NCBI GenBank assembly: GCA_040387755.1
Contig: JAZKDB010000004.1
Coordinates: 186,001-250,000, forward strand
DNA: 64,000 nucleotides
Reading direction: 5' to 3'
Source: Rurimicrobium sp040387755
Lineage (GTDB): Bacteria > Bacteroidota > Bacteroidia > Chitinophagales > Chitinophagaceae
The notes under the pieces are model-generated. The model made no database searches. It saw nothing but the letters and a program-made list of their open reading frames with translations, and was not told where the DNA came from. The position numbers and the translations under genes were made by a program. Shown here piece after piece: positions 27,044-37,200 of the stretch. Position 1 is the first letter of the stretch, and each line of letters opens with the position of its first letter.

Positions 27044-27070
27044 CGAAATATTTATTAATCGGAGCTTAAC

Positions 27071-27979
27071 CTAGTAAACCCACATGTCGTGCTCTTTGTT
27101 CATCAACTCTTCAGAAACTTTCTGCCCTTCATTCAACACATCCATCTCACCCATGCCAAAATCTTTGAAACGCTGATCGAAAGGATTACTGATTTTATAG
27201 ATATAGCTAGCAAAGAAACGACCTTCAAAATAATCATCCCAAGTCATACGGGCAACATCATTCTCAGGATTAAATACTTCGTACTGAGCAAGCACGTCAC
27301 GGATATCAGGATAGTACAACCAGAAGAAAGGAGCATTACCAATAAATTCTCCTGAAGAAGATTTTTTATCTAACAATGGAGCTAATCCAATAATACGGGT
27401 AACTTTTCGACCAAGGTTACGATCAAAAATAACATCCTCCTTAATACGAAATTTAGTTATTGAGTTTGGGTCAAATTCGGTTCTGGAAATTTTCATTTCA
27501 CGCTCACCTGTTTCGATATTCTCAATATAAATTGTATCTGGCTTACCTACCAAAACATCCATAATCTGATCCTTACTAAAAGCAGTTGTAAATCGCTCAT
27601 CCATTGGAGAATAGGCCATTACTTTACCTCTCTTAACAGCATCAATTAAAATCTCAATAAAACTTCCACCACCAGTGTTTTCATCACCAGGATAGATGAA
27701 TGGCATATTTTGCTTTTGACGAACATCAATCTCACGCCAAACACGCTTTTTCCACATTACATCATCCTCTCTAAGTTGCTGCCAAGGCATTGCTTTAGAA
27801 ATATGAGCAACCTTATCATAAGCACCATCCGGACGACGAGAAGGTTGCCATTCATTGTTTACAGCTTCAGAAGCAACAGCAGATGACTTATCTGTCATAG
27901 AACCTGACTGAGCTTGTGCACCTAATGTACAACCAAGAAATAAAATTGTCGCTAATTTGTATGATTTGAGGATATTCAT
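27071..27979 (-). CDS. gldN: Gliding motility / T9SS protein GldN (PorN)
   Basis: A 302-residue periplasmic component of the type IX secretion system. After a signal peptide (residues about 1-23, ending AQAQ) come the conserved WQPSRRPDGAYDKVAH, DVMWKKRVWREIDVRQKQN and YPGDENTGGGSF segments. In studied species GldN pairs with GldK to form the outer-membrane-associated ring around the GldL-GldM motor. It is the last gene of gldK-gldL-gldM-gldN, 52 bases after gldM, and a strong terminator follows. Confidence 0.95.
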   Translation of the reverse strand: MNILKSYKLATILFLGCTLGAQAQSGSMTDKSSAVASEAVNNEWQPSRRPDGAYDKVAHISKAMPWQQLREDDVMWKKRVWREIDVRQKQNMPFIYPGDENTGGGSFIEILIDAVKRGKVMAYSPMDERFTTAFSKDQIMDVLVGKPDTIYIENIETGEREMKISRTEFDPNSITKFRIKEDVIFDRNLGRKVTRIIGLAPLLDKKSSSGEFIGNAPFFWLYYPDIRDVLAQYEVFNPENDVARMTWDDYFEGRFFASYIYKISNPFDQRFKDFGMGEMDVLNEGQKVSEELMNKEHDMWVY

Positions 27980-28031
27980 GATCCTTAATGTTTGCTGTTT
28001 AATTAAAAAAAAACTAAAAAAATCTAAAAAC

Positions 28032-29603
28032 CTATTGTATCGTAATAAGAATTGGATTCAAAGTACGGGTAACTCCGTCAGGACCTCTCGCCTTAATATT
28101 CTCCAAGAAAATTTTATCTCCCGGTTTACATTTAGCAATCAGATCAGAAACCTGCTTATTACTTGTAAACAATGGACCTGTAACGTTAATTGGCCCAACA
28201 GGATCCTGACGCTTCTGCAAATATGTAAATTCATAACTGGTAACAGTAAAACGAACGTCAAAATCAAAACCTTTCATTGACGCATTGATACCAGGGTAAA
28301 CCTTCATACGATTAGATGGCTCAAGGAAGCTACCACCACGACCTCCGACTTCAGCAACAGGGTCCGGTATCATTTTAACACGAATCTCTTGAGTACCAAC
28401 CTGCTTCAATCCCTGATCTTTAGTACGTGCATTAATAACAGCCATTACTTTACCTTGCTTCTTCATCATTACATTGTATTTACCTAAGGCATCGCCTTTA
28501 GTAATTACAGCGTCTGATCCAGGAATACTTAATTCAATATCCTCCATTGAATAACCAGCAGCTGATACAGTTACGGGGTTAGGAACACCGATATAAAATA
28601 CGTTCATTTTATCCAACTGCATAGAAGCTCCTGTGGTACCGACCATATAAGTAAACTCAAATGGTTTCGACTCTTGTTTGCCACCCATATCAATTGATAC
28701 AGTACCTTTTACTGTCTGAAGACCTGTACCAGAAACGGTATTTTCCCAATAGGCAATACCTTGCTCTGTTTTAGTAACGCGACCAACATTAGAAGATACA
28801 ACGGGATTAGCAGTGGTCTTATAAGCTGCAAGAGAAATTTCAGCTTCAACTTTCTGACCTGCTAATAAATAACTATTCTTTGGAACAGCGATTGCTTTAA
28901 ATCCATCGAACTTAACATCCTTTTCATGGATTTTTTCGAACAATTGATCGATAATCATCGCTTCAGAATTCTTAATATCATTTTGAAATTTTGACATCAA
29001 CGTTACTGTTGCAATTACAGGCATGTTATAGAAGTTACCTGCAGACCACTCACCTTTAGGATTAGCATCTGAAGGCTTTACCTTCTCAATTTTCAGAGGT
29101 AATTGCTTCGCCAAAGGAGATGACGTATCCATTCCTAAAGAAGTAAGCAATTTTATCCGGTAATCCTCAAGACGTGTCTTGATAGAATCACCGCCTTTAT
29201 TCTTTTCAACCAACAAGTCAGTTGATGCATGCAAATCACTTTCATTAGCAATCTCACCAGGGAATTGAACTGAATCTCTCCAGCCACCGGATTGCATAAT
29301 TAACCTGCGTTTCCAATTTTCAAGATAAGCAATAAGGCTTTCTGACTCAGATTTAACTTCCATAGCCGTTTTATAGTACGGTTCTACTTTAGCTCTTTCT
29401 GAAGGGATACCCATACTTTCTTCAAAGATTGCGTATTTATCTCCATTCTTCTGCGTAATAGATTCGTTGGAGCGACCGATACTTTTATTAATCGTACGGA
29501 AGGCTGCTAGAATTTCAGAAGATACGTTAAGGGCCAGCAATGCTGTCAACACCAAGTACATTAGGTTGATCATTATCTGCCGGGGCTCTTTAGGTATTGA
29601 CAT
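28032..29603 (-). CDS. gldM: T9SS motor protein GldM (PorM)
   Basis: A 523-residue protein with one N-terminal membrane helix (about residues 10-28, IMINLMYLVLTALLALNV) and a long periplasmic part of stacked beta domains; the repeated Ig-like strands GQKVEAEISLAAYK and GVPNPVTVSAAGYS are visible. In characterised systems GldM dimers sit in the GldL helix bundle and carry proton-driven rotation across the periplasm to the GldK/GldN ring. The N-terminal SIPKEPRQ is typical. A 67-base gap separates it from gldL. Confidence 0.95.
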   Translation of the reverse strand: MSIPKEPRQIMINLMYLVLTALLALNVSSEILAAFRTINKSIGRSNESITQKNGDKYAIFEESMGIPSERAKVEPYYKTAMEVKSESESLIAYLENWKRRLIMQSGGWRDSVQFPGEIANESDLHASTDLLVEKNKGGDSIKTRLEDYRIKLLTSLGMDTSSPLAKQLPLKIEKVKPSDANPKGEWSAGNFYNMPVIATVTLMSKFQNDIKNSEAMIIDQLFEKIHEKDVKFDGFKAIAVPKNSYLLAGQKVEAEISLAAYKTTANPVVSSNVGRVTKTEQGIAYWENTVSGTGLQTVKGTVSIDMGGKQESKPFEFTYMVGTTGASMQLDKMNVFYIGVPNPVTVSAAGYSMEDIELSIPGSDAVITKGDALGKYNVMMKKQGKVMAVINARTKDQGLKQVGTQEIRVKMIPDPVAEVGGRGGSFLEPSNRMKVYPGINASMKGFDFDVRFTVTSYEFTYLQKRQDPVGPINVTGPLFTSNKQVSDLIAKCKPGDKIFLENIKARGPDGVTRTLNPILITIQ

Positions 29604-29670
29604 TCTTTTATAATTTCAGTTTGTTAATAATAATTGTTTCTACTTTAATCTCTGATACAAAAGTCTCAGA

Positions 29671-30492
29671 CTAGCGTCCTTGCATTGCTGAAAGCATGTT
29701 ACCATAGATGCTGTTTAATGCACTAAGGTTTTTAGACAATGCACCCATTTGTTCTTTAGCTGAGATTGCATCTTGTGCACTTGAAGCCATGGCATCAGAA
29801 GCGCTAACCAGATTGCTGTAGAATTTATTCATTGCTTTCAAGTGGTTGTTAGCATCAGTCAATTCGACTTCATAAATTTGGTTTAATGAATTCAAATTAC
29901 CAGATAAAACCTGCACTTGCTTGTGGAAAGTCATTGTATCATCAGCAGCGCTGTTGAAGGCCGCCATTGTTTTTGAAGCTCCCGTAAATGTATCAGACAT
30001 TTGACCCAAAGCACCAGCAGCTGTACGAGCACTCGTAGAATACTCATTAGTGGCAGCAGTAACGTCAGAAATATCTTTGATTTCATTTACAACCTGACCA
30101 AATTTTTGGAAATTTTGGTTTAATTTATTCAGGTTAGTTGGATTGATTGCAGCTTCTTCCATCATTTTATCAAAAGCAGCCATAGGCGACATACTATCAG
30201 GAGTACCAGCTTTTTTGCTGCCACCTTTTAAATAATGCTCTTCTTCAGGGCTAACATCAAGACCTGGATAGATTTTTTCCCAATAATAGTCTTTATGAGG
30301 AGGTAAAATACCCAACATCGCAAAGATGAATGCCTCTGTAAGCATACCTGCAGTCAAAAGGGGACCACCGATAGCCCAGTGCTGAATTTTACCAAGAGCT
30401 CCAATAAGTACTACAGAGGCTCCCATACCAATGATAAAATTCTTAAGGTATTTTCCTTTGGTAGTTTCGAAAAACAATGCTATTGATTTCAT
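29671..30492 (-). CDS. gldL: T9SS motor protein GldL (PorL)
   Basis: A 273-residue inner-membrane protein with two helices (about 18-34 and 41-62) and a long cytoplasmic Ala/Ser/Asn-rich helical tail. The membrane part reads IGALGKIQHWAIGGP between the helices and LTAGMLTEAFIFAMLG in the second, placing E53 where the functionally essential glutamate of other GldL proteins lies and H38 in the conserved KxxHW turn. Together with GldM it forms the proton-motive-force-driven motor of T9SS and gliding. It lies 43 bases after gldK. Confidence 0.95.
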   Translation of the reverse strand: MKSIALFFETTKGKYLKNFIIGMGASVVLIGALGKIQHWAIGGPLLTAGMLTEAFIFAMLGILPPHKDYYWEKIYPGLDVSPEEEHYLKGGSKKAGTPDSMSPMAAFDKMMEEAAINPTNLNKLNQNFQKFGQVVNEIKDISDVTAATNEYSTSARTAAGALGQMSDTFTGASKTMAAFNSAADDTMTFHKQVQVLSGNLNSLNQIYEVELTDANNHLKAMNKFYSNLVSASDAMASSAQDAISAKEQMGALSKNLSALNSIYGNMLSAMQGR

Positions 30493-30535
30493 ATAAATGT
30501 TGATTTCTTTTTTTGAATGATTGTTTGAAAATAAA

Positions 30536-31798
30536 TTAACGTCTGTTTGTTAGGGCTGGTGCTATTTGTTGATAGATGTTTCTGAAACCGATATATGACT
30601 TAGCTGTATCAGCATATTCATAATCACGTGTGCTAACTTGCAAATAATAAGAAACATCTCTCCAGCTACCACCACGAACAACTTTACGTTGCATCCACTG
30701 AGGGTCGGTAGATTTTGTACGTGTATCAAGGCTAGGATTCACATCAGAAACCTGATTATAAGTATTACCATAGTAAGGACTACTAGTCCACTCTGCTACG
30801 TTACCTGACATATTGTATAATCCGTAATCATTTGGCCAGTACTTGTTAACTGGTACAGTATACAGACCACCATCTGCTGCGTAGTTTCCTCTTTGTGGTT
30901 TGAAGTTAGCCAAATAACATCCTTTTTTGTTTAAGATGTATGGACCACCCCATGGGTAAGGAGAAGCGTTACGACCACCTCTTGCTGCCCACTCCCATTG
31001 CATTTCATTAGGCAACATAAACTGACCTTCGAAATACATTTTATTTTTTTCACGATCCTTTTTCCACTCGTCTGTACGCCAGTTAGCAAATGCAGTAGCT
31101 TGTTTCCAGGTTACACCAACAACAGGATAGTTGTCAAATGCTCCAAACCAGTTGTACTGACGGGCAATCGGCTCGTTATAAGAATAAGAAAATTGTCTTA
31201 CCCAAACAGTGGTATCAGGATATACAGAAATATTCGTTTCCTTAATGTAAGTTTTCGCTGGTTGGCTTGGATTTTTGACATGCTCATTATAGTCATAATT
31301 AAAATAATGATAAATCAACTTGCTATTATCCATTTCTTTTTTACCCCAACCTGTACTCTCTGCAGGTACAAACATAGCAGAAAGTTGTTCCTGAACGTCT
31401 GGATCTTTCCAGTTAATACGTTTGCTCATATCAAGCATTTGTGTACCATCTGGCATATCTTTAAAATCACCCAACGTGGTATGAGCCATAGAATCACGCA
31501 CCCAATTGGTAAATTGACGATACTCTGCATTAGATATCTCTGTAGCATCCATATAGAATCCTGTCATCTGTGCAGTACGTATCAAGGCATCATTCCGTCC
31601 TCTAACGTCTTGGTCGCTCGCACCCATTTTGAGGATACCTGAAGGCACATAAACCATTCCTATTGGCACAGGAGCCTTGTAAGCTGACATGTTGGGAGCA
31701 CCTACTAATTGTCCGCCACTACCCGATTGTCCGCAACTTGCAGCTAAAGCAATTAATGCAACAGCGGAGATCTTCAGGGAAAGTTGTTTCATACTCAT
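30536..31798 (-). CDS. gldK: T9SS lipoprotein GldK (PorK)
   Basis: A 420-residue outer-membrane lipoprotein with a formylglycine-generating-enzyme (sulfatase-modifying factor) fold. The lipobox LAASC puts the lipid on C22. The FGE-like domain shows YVPSGILKMGASDQDV at its start, the middle PVVGVTWKQATAFANWRT and LPNEMQWEWAARGG, and the ending YNMSGNVAEWTSS and RKVVRGGSW. It forms the periplasmic ring with GldN and is not thought to act as an enzyme. An upstream TTG at 31822 opens the frame, but ATG 31798 (MSMKQLSLK) gives a normal signal peptide; ATG 31792 is equally possible. It is the first gene of the gld operon. Confidence 0.94.
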   Translation of the reverse strand: MSMKQLSLKISAVALIALAASCGQSGSGGQLVGAPNMSAYKAPVPIGMVYVPSGILKMGASDQDVRGRNDALIRTAQMTGFYMDATEISNAEYRQFTNWVRDSMAHTTLGDFKDMPDGTQMLDMSKRINWKDPDVQEQLSAMFVPAESTGWGKKEMDNSKLIYHYFNYDYNEHVKNPSQPAKTYIKETNISVYPDTTVWVRQFSYSYNEPIARQYNWFGAFDNYPVVGVTWKQATAFANWRTDEWKKDREKNKMYFEGQFMLPNEMQWEWAARGGRNASPYPWGGPYILNKKGCYLANFKPQRGNYAADGGLYTVPVNKYWPNDYGLYNMSGNVAEWTSSPYYGNTYNQVSDVNPSLDTRTKSTDPQWMQRKVVRGGSWRDVSYYLQVSTRDYEYADTAKSYIGFRNIYQQIAPALTNRR

Positions 31799-31851
31799 TC
31801 TTTTGTTTTTGCAATTAGGCAAATAAAGGTAAAAATTTCTTTTCGTTACTT

Positions 31852-31867
31852 AGTTTATTACTAAACT
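31852..31867. promoter_or_regulatory. Inverted repeat upstream of gldK
   Basis: AGTTTA-TTAC-TAAACT lies 53 bases before the gldK start codon, on the upstream side of a possible -7 box (TACCTTTA on the minus strand near 31833-31826, seven of eight positions). A second perfect palindrome, GTCAAA-A-TTTGAC, is at 31933-31945. These could be operator sites for the gld operon; no regulator is identified. Confidence 0.3.
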
Positions 31868-31969
31868 GGCACACAATATTTGAAGTTTTTTTTAAAAAAG
31901 CAACTGTTTTCTAAAAATTATTTTTTTGTGATGTCAAAATTTGACTTCAATAATTCACTTCGCATTCTG

Positions 31970-33991
31970 TTAAAGTATAGCAAAATCAGCGTTCTCAGGT
32001 AGTTTTGTTAAGGTCGGCAAGCAACTGTTTTTGGTACAAATAAAAATTTGTGTTTTCCTTTCGAATTGCTTTCCGAATGGCATAGTTACGAAATTTTCTT
32101 TCTTTTCAAAAAAATAATAGCAATTCGGCCAAAACTTTTTTTCCAATTCTGCCTGAACCTCATTTGTTTCCTCTCCTGATACTACGATTGTCTTTATTCC
32201 CCGGGCTATTCTCTGACCTACAATATTCCAATATCCGAATGAAGTAGGATATCGCAATGCAGCCTGCTTCATTTGGGCTATCATCATTTCACTTTGCGCT
32301 ATCCATTCCGGGCGCTCCGAAAGCATACCCAAAAGATGCAGATTGTGCGCCATCACAGCGTTTGAAGATGGTGTTACACCGTCATAAGTTTCGGGTTTGC
32401 GCAAAGGGACTTCATTTTGCAAATCTGATGTAAAATAGAACATAGCGCTGTCTCTGACCGCAAAATGAAGCTGGATATACTCTGTTATCCTTATCGCTTC
32501 GAGGAGGTATTTCTCTTCGTTAATAGTCATTGAAAGCTGGATAAGTGCCTGGACTAAAAAAGCCAAATCATCAAGGTTTGCAGTAATCTTTGCAAGCCCG
32601 TTTTTCCAGACGTGTTTGGGGTGATGATTAAGTTCAAAATGTTGCAACATCCAGCCGATATGTTCTTTAGCCAATTCGGCATATTCAGAATGATTCAAAG
32701 CGACAGAAGCCTTACTGATGGCGGTATTCAGCAATGCATTCCAAGACAACAGAATCTTATCATCTGTACCCGGACGAATACGTTTCTCCCTATCAAGAAC
32801 CAATCGCTTTTTTGCCTCAGTAATTGCATCCCGTATTTCTTTTACGGGCAAATTGTTTGCCGCTTCAATTTGCTCTATACTCATCGCCCTGTGTAGGATG
32901 TTTGTATGCTCCCAATTTCCCGATTTTTTGATACCAAAATAATCTGATACATAAGTCGGCACATTGGCCAACACATTATTCAATTCTTCGAAAGTAAACG
33001 TATAAAACTTCCCTTCGACACCCTCACTATCTGCATCCAAAGCACTATAAAAACCTGCGTCATTTTGCTTCATTTCGCGCATTAAAAAAGCGACAGTTGC
33101 TTCAATTACTTCTTTATAATTTTCATTACCTGTTATCTTGTAAGCATCGCACAAAACATTGATCAACATAGCATTGTCATAAAGCATCTTTTCGAAGTGT
33201 GGAGCGAGCCAGACATCATCAACTGAATACCGCGCAAAACCGCCCCCAATCTGATCATAGATACCACCAGCAATCATCTTATCAAGACTCAAAAGGGCCT
33301 GTTTTAGAGCCTCTTCATTGTCGGTAAAATGATAATGCTCCAACAAAAACTGTATCGACATTGTGCCCGGAAATTTTGGCGCTCTACCAAATCCTCCATT
33401 CACTTTATCCGCTTGTTGCAAAGTGTTTCCGGCAGCCATTTTTGCATCCTCCATAGTCCATTCTTCTACTTCATTTTTTGTCGAAACTTTTGCTGCATTT
33501 TGCAAATAATCCAACATCTGATTGGCTTGTTGCGAGACTTCTTCAGGGCGATCTTTCCATACCTCAATCATGCGTTGCATTAATTGCCTCCATGAGGGTC
33601 TGCCATGTGCAGGAACAGGAGGGAAGTAAGTACCTCCGTAAAAAGGCAATTTGTCGGGAGTGACAAACACATTGAGCGGCCAGCCACCACTACCACTAAT
33701 CGCCTGCACGGCTGTCATGTAAAAATCATCCACATCGGGATATTCTTCCCTGTCCACTTTTACATTGATAAAATGCTCGTTCATAAAAGCAGCCGTTTCT
33801 TCATCCTCAAAACTTTCATGCTCCATCACATGGCACCAATGACAGGCAGAATATCCAATACTGACTATTAATGGTTTATTCTCTTCTTTTGCTTGCGCAA
33901 AGGCAGCTTCGCCCCATGGGTACCAATTCACAGGATTATGAGCGTGTTGGAGTAAATAAGGGCTTTGTTCGTGTATTAATTGGTTGGGCAT
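31970..33991 (-). CDS. DUF255 thioredoxin-domain protein (YyaL/SPATA20-like)
   Basis: A 673-residue protein with an N-terminal thioredoxin-like DUF255 domain and a C-terminal alpha/alpha-barrel related to N-acylglucosamine 2-epimerases. The hallmark N-terminus NQLIHEQSPYLLQHAHNPVNWYPW is followed by the redox motif C50-H-W-C53 and by ISGSGGWPLNVFVTP and GGTYFPP. The barrel region includes APKFPGTMSIQFLLEHYH and LAPHFEKMLYDNAML. The family is found from bacteria to mammals but its reaction is not established. It has its own transcription unit, 147-170 bases upstream of gldK on the same strand. Confidence 0.92.
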   Translation of the reverse strand: MPNQLIHEQSPYLLQHAHNPVNWYPWGEAAFAQAKEENKPLIVSIGYSACHWCHVMEHESFEDEETAAFMNEHFINVKVDREEYPDVDDFYMTAVQAISGSGGWPLNVFVTPDKLPFYGGTYFPPVPAHGRPSWRQLMQRMIEVWKDRPEEVSQQANQMLDYLQNAAKVSTKNEVEEWTMEDAKMAAGNTLQQADKVNGGFGRAPKFPGTMSIQFLLEHYHFTDNEEALKQALLSLDKMIAGGIYDQIGGGFARYSVDDVWLAPHFEKMLYDNAMLINVLCDAYKITGNENYKEVIEATVAFLMREMKQNDAGFYSALDADSEGVEGKFYTFTFEELNNVLANVPTYVSDYFGIKKSGNWEHTNILHRAMSIEQIEAANNLPVKEIRDAITEAKKRLVLDREKRIRPGTDDKILLSWNALLNTAISKASVALNHSEYAELAKEHIGWMLQHFELNHHPKHVWKNGLAKITANLDDLAFLVQALIQLSMTINEEKYLLEAIRITEYIQLHFAVRDSAMFYFTSDLQNEVPLRKPETYDGVTPSSNAVMAHNLHLLGMLSERPEWIAQSEMMIAQMKQAALRYPTSFGYWNIVGQRIARGIKTIVVSGEETNEVQAELEKKFWPNCYYFFEKKENFVTMPFGKQFERKTQIFICTKNSCLPTLTKLPENADFAIL

Positions 33992-34294
33992 TTGCTTGTA
34001 TTTTGAATTGTCAAAGTTGGGGTAAAGTGAATTGAAATATGAAAATGCTGTACATTAAATTGAAAATAACATTGTGGTAATTCTCTATTCAGATTAAATT
34101 TTCAATTCTTTTCCAAGAATGATGAATAAAAATGTTTTTTTTAGATTAAATAAAGAGGCATAGCGATTTCATGCTCTTGCCTTTATCTCATAGACCGGTA
34201 ATAATCTTTGCTATTCTCGTTTTTAATGTCAATACAAAAAAATGGGTGCCGAACTATCGACACCCATTAAAGATTCAGTAATTAAAATTAAGCA
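33992..34294. other. Intergenic region between secA and the DUF255 gene
   Basis: About 300 AT-rich bases. The only supported elements are the secA terminator at its left end and a one-mismatch -7 box (CAACTTTG on the minus strand near 34017-34010) that may serve the DUF255 gene. No gene or RNA structure is recognised in 34021-34200. Confidence 0.45.
34236..34268 (-). terminator. Terminator of secA
   Basis: On the minus strand AATGGGTG (34268-34261) pairs with CACCCATT (34248-34241), with an extra CGA/TCG pairing inside the loop, followed by seven T residues (34242-34236). It lies 26 bases past the secA stop. Confidence 0.85.
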
Positions 34295-37200
34295 TTAAAG
34301 GCCTCTTCCGTGGCAGTTTTTGTATTTCTTGCCGCTACCGCAAGGGCAGTCGTCATTACGACCAATTTTTGGCCCTGCAACTACCGGTTGTTGCTTTGGT
34401 TGCGGAATTGGCTCCTGATAATAATCATTTTCGTTAGCAGCGTAATCCTGTCCTGCATTGTCTATCTGAGTTTTGTTCTCATAATAGTCGCTCATATCCG
34501 TACGCTGTTGCGGTAATTCGGCAGCCTGCATGGGAGCTTCCTGCATGGGTATGCCGGCCCGGAACAGGAAGGAAATGATATTGCGGTTGATTTCCAGATT
34601 CATTTGTTTGAATAAATCTGCTGCTTCAAATTTATAAATCAACAACGGATCTTTTTGCTCGTAAGATGCCATCTGAACAGAATTGCGCAACTCATCCATA
34701 CGACGAAGATGGTCTTTCCAGGCATCATCAACCAAAGAAAGTGTGATTGATTTCTCCAGTTCCTGAATCACTGTTTTTGATTCAGCAGCAACAGTATCTT
34801 CAAGATGTGCATATACCTGAATACCGCGTATACCATCGGTAAACGGCACTACAATATTTTCCACTTTACCTCTGTTCTGCTCCAACACTTCACGCAACTG
34901 AGGTGTCATTTGCTCACGGATAGAGTTCATTTTACGCGTATAAAACTCTTTGGCCTGTTGATACAATTCGTCACCGAATGCCTGTGCATTTCCTTTTACA
35001 ATGAAAGACTCTTCAATCTGAGGTTCGAAAGCCAAATGCTTGGCCACTTCGATTCTCATAACAGCAGAATCTTTGGTCTGTACTGCTTGTGCAGCCAAAT
35101 CCTGACACACATCGTACATCGCGTTATCAAGATCAATAGCCAAACGATCGCCATACAAGGCGTGATTACGGAATTTGTAAATCACATTACGCTGCGCGTT
35201 CATTACATCGTCATATTCCAACAAACGCTTCCGAATACCGAAATTGTTTTCTTCTACTTTCTTTTGGGCACGCTCAATGGATTTGCTAATCATGCTGTGT
35301 TGCAGCATTTCGCCATCTTTGTGGCCCATTTTATCCATCAAAGAAGCAATTCTTTCAGAACCAAATAAGCGCATCAACTCATCTTCAAGCGACACAAAGA
35401 ATTGTGATGTTCCAGGGTCTCCCTGACGACCAGCACGACCACGCAACTGTCTGTCCACACGGCGACTTTCGTGACGCTCTGTACCAATAATTGCCAAACC
35501 ACCTGCAGCTTTCACGCCTTCACCCAATTTAATATCCGTACCACGACCAGCCATATTGGTAGCAATTGTTACCGCTCCAGACAATCCAGCTTCGGCAACA
35601 ATCTGTGCTTCACTCTGATGTTGTTTGGCATTCAATACTCTGTGTGCAATTTTCTTTTGCTGTAGCATTCTACCCAGCAATTCAGAAACCTCTACAGATG
35701 TTGTACCCACCAATACTGGTCGGCCTACGGCAGTCAATGCTTCGATTTCATCAATGACAGCTTTATACTTTTCACGTTTGGTTTTGTATACCAAATCTTG
35801 CTGATCTTTACGAGAAACAGGAATATTTGTTGGTATGGTTACCACGTCCAATTTATAGATGCTCCAGAATTCGCCCGCTTCAGTTTCGGCAGTACCGGTC
35901 ATACCACAAAGTTTGTGGTACATACGGAAGAAATTTTGCAAAGTAATAGTTGCAAAAGTCTGCGTTGCCGCTTCTACAGTTACATTCTCTTTTGCTTCAA
36001 TAGCCTGATGCAATCCATCACTGTAACGACGGCCGTCAAGAATACGGCCCGTTTGCTCATCTACAATTTTCACTTTACCATCCATCACCACATACTCGAT
36101 GTCTTTATCGAATAGAGTATAGGCTTTCAACAATTGTTGCAAAGAGTGAATACGGTCGGCTTTGATAGCATAATCCTGCAACAAAGCATCTTTCTGCGCT
36201 ACTATTTCTTCTGCTGGCAAACCACTATTTTCAATAGCTGCAAGCTCAGTGGAAATCTCAGGAAGCACGAAGAAGTTAGGATCTTCACCATTTTTGGTAA
36301 TGGTTGCCAAACCTTTATCTGTAAGGTCAACGCTATTGTTTTTCTCATCAATAGAGAAATACAATTCTGCATCAACTTTGGGCATATTACGATTTTGCTC
36401 TGCAATAAAATAATGCTCGGCTTTCTGTAGAATTTGTTTGTTACCCTCTTCACTCAGGAATTTAATAATTGCAGAGTTTTTGGGTAAACCTCTATATGCG
36501 CGAAATAATTGCAGTCCACCGGTTTCTTTATCCGTTTTGCCTTCGGCAATTAATTTCTTAGCTTCTGTCAAGGCCTGATTCACCACTTTCTTTTGCATTT
36601 CGAGCAAATATTCAATGCGTGGTTTCAAGATATGAAATTGCTGCTCGTCGCCACGGGGAACAGGACCAGAAATAATCAATGGGGTACGGGCATCATCAAT
36701 CAACACACTATCTACCTCATCCACCATCGCAAAATGGTGTTTGCGTTGTACTTTCTCCTCAGGATGGTGCACCATATTATCACGCAGATAATCAAAGCCA
36801 AACTCGTTGTTGGTTCCGTAAGTAATATCTGCTAAATAGGCATTGCGGCGCTCAGGAGAGTTGGGTTGATGCTTATCAATACAGTCGACTGTAAGACCCA
36901 GCCATTCAAAAATAGGGCCATTCCATTCTTGGTCACGACGGGCCAGATAATCATTCACTGTTACTACGTGAACACCTTCGCCGGCCAATGCATTAAGATA
37001 AGAAGGCAAAGTAGACACTAATGTCTTACCCTCACCGGTAGCCATTTCGGCAATTTTACCCTGATGAAGAATAGTACCACCAATTAACTGAACATCATAA
37101 TGGAGCATATTCCACGAAACCGGAACGCCAGCAGCCAACCAGCTGTTTTTATAAATAGCGTTATCGCCTTCAATACGAACATAGTCCCTGTCTATGGCTA

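Noticed and set aside
33992..34294. tRNA or small RNA gene in the secA upstream-downstream gap
   Set aside because: No cloverleaf, T-loop motif or other structure beyond the terminator hairpin was found.
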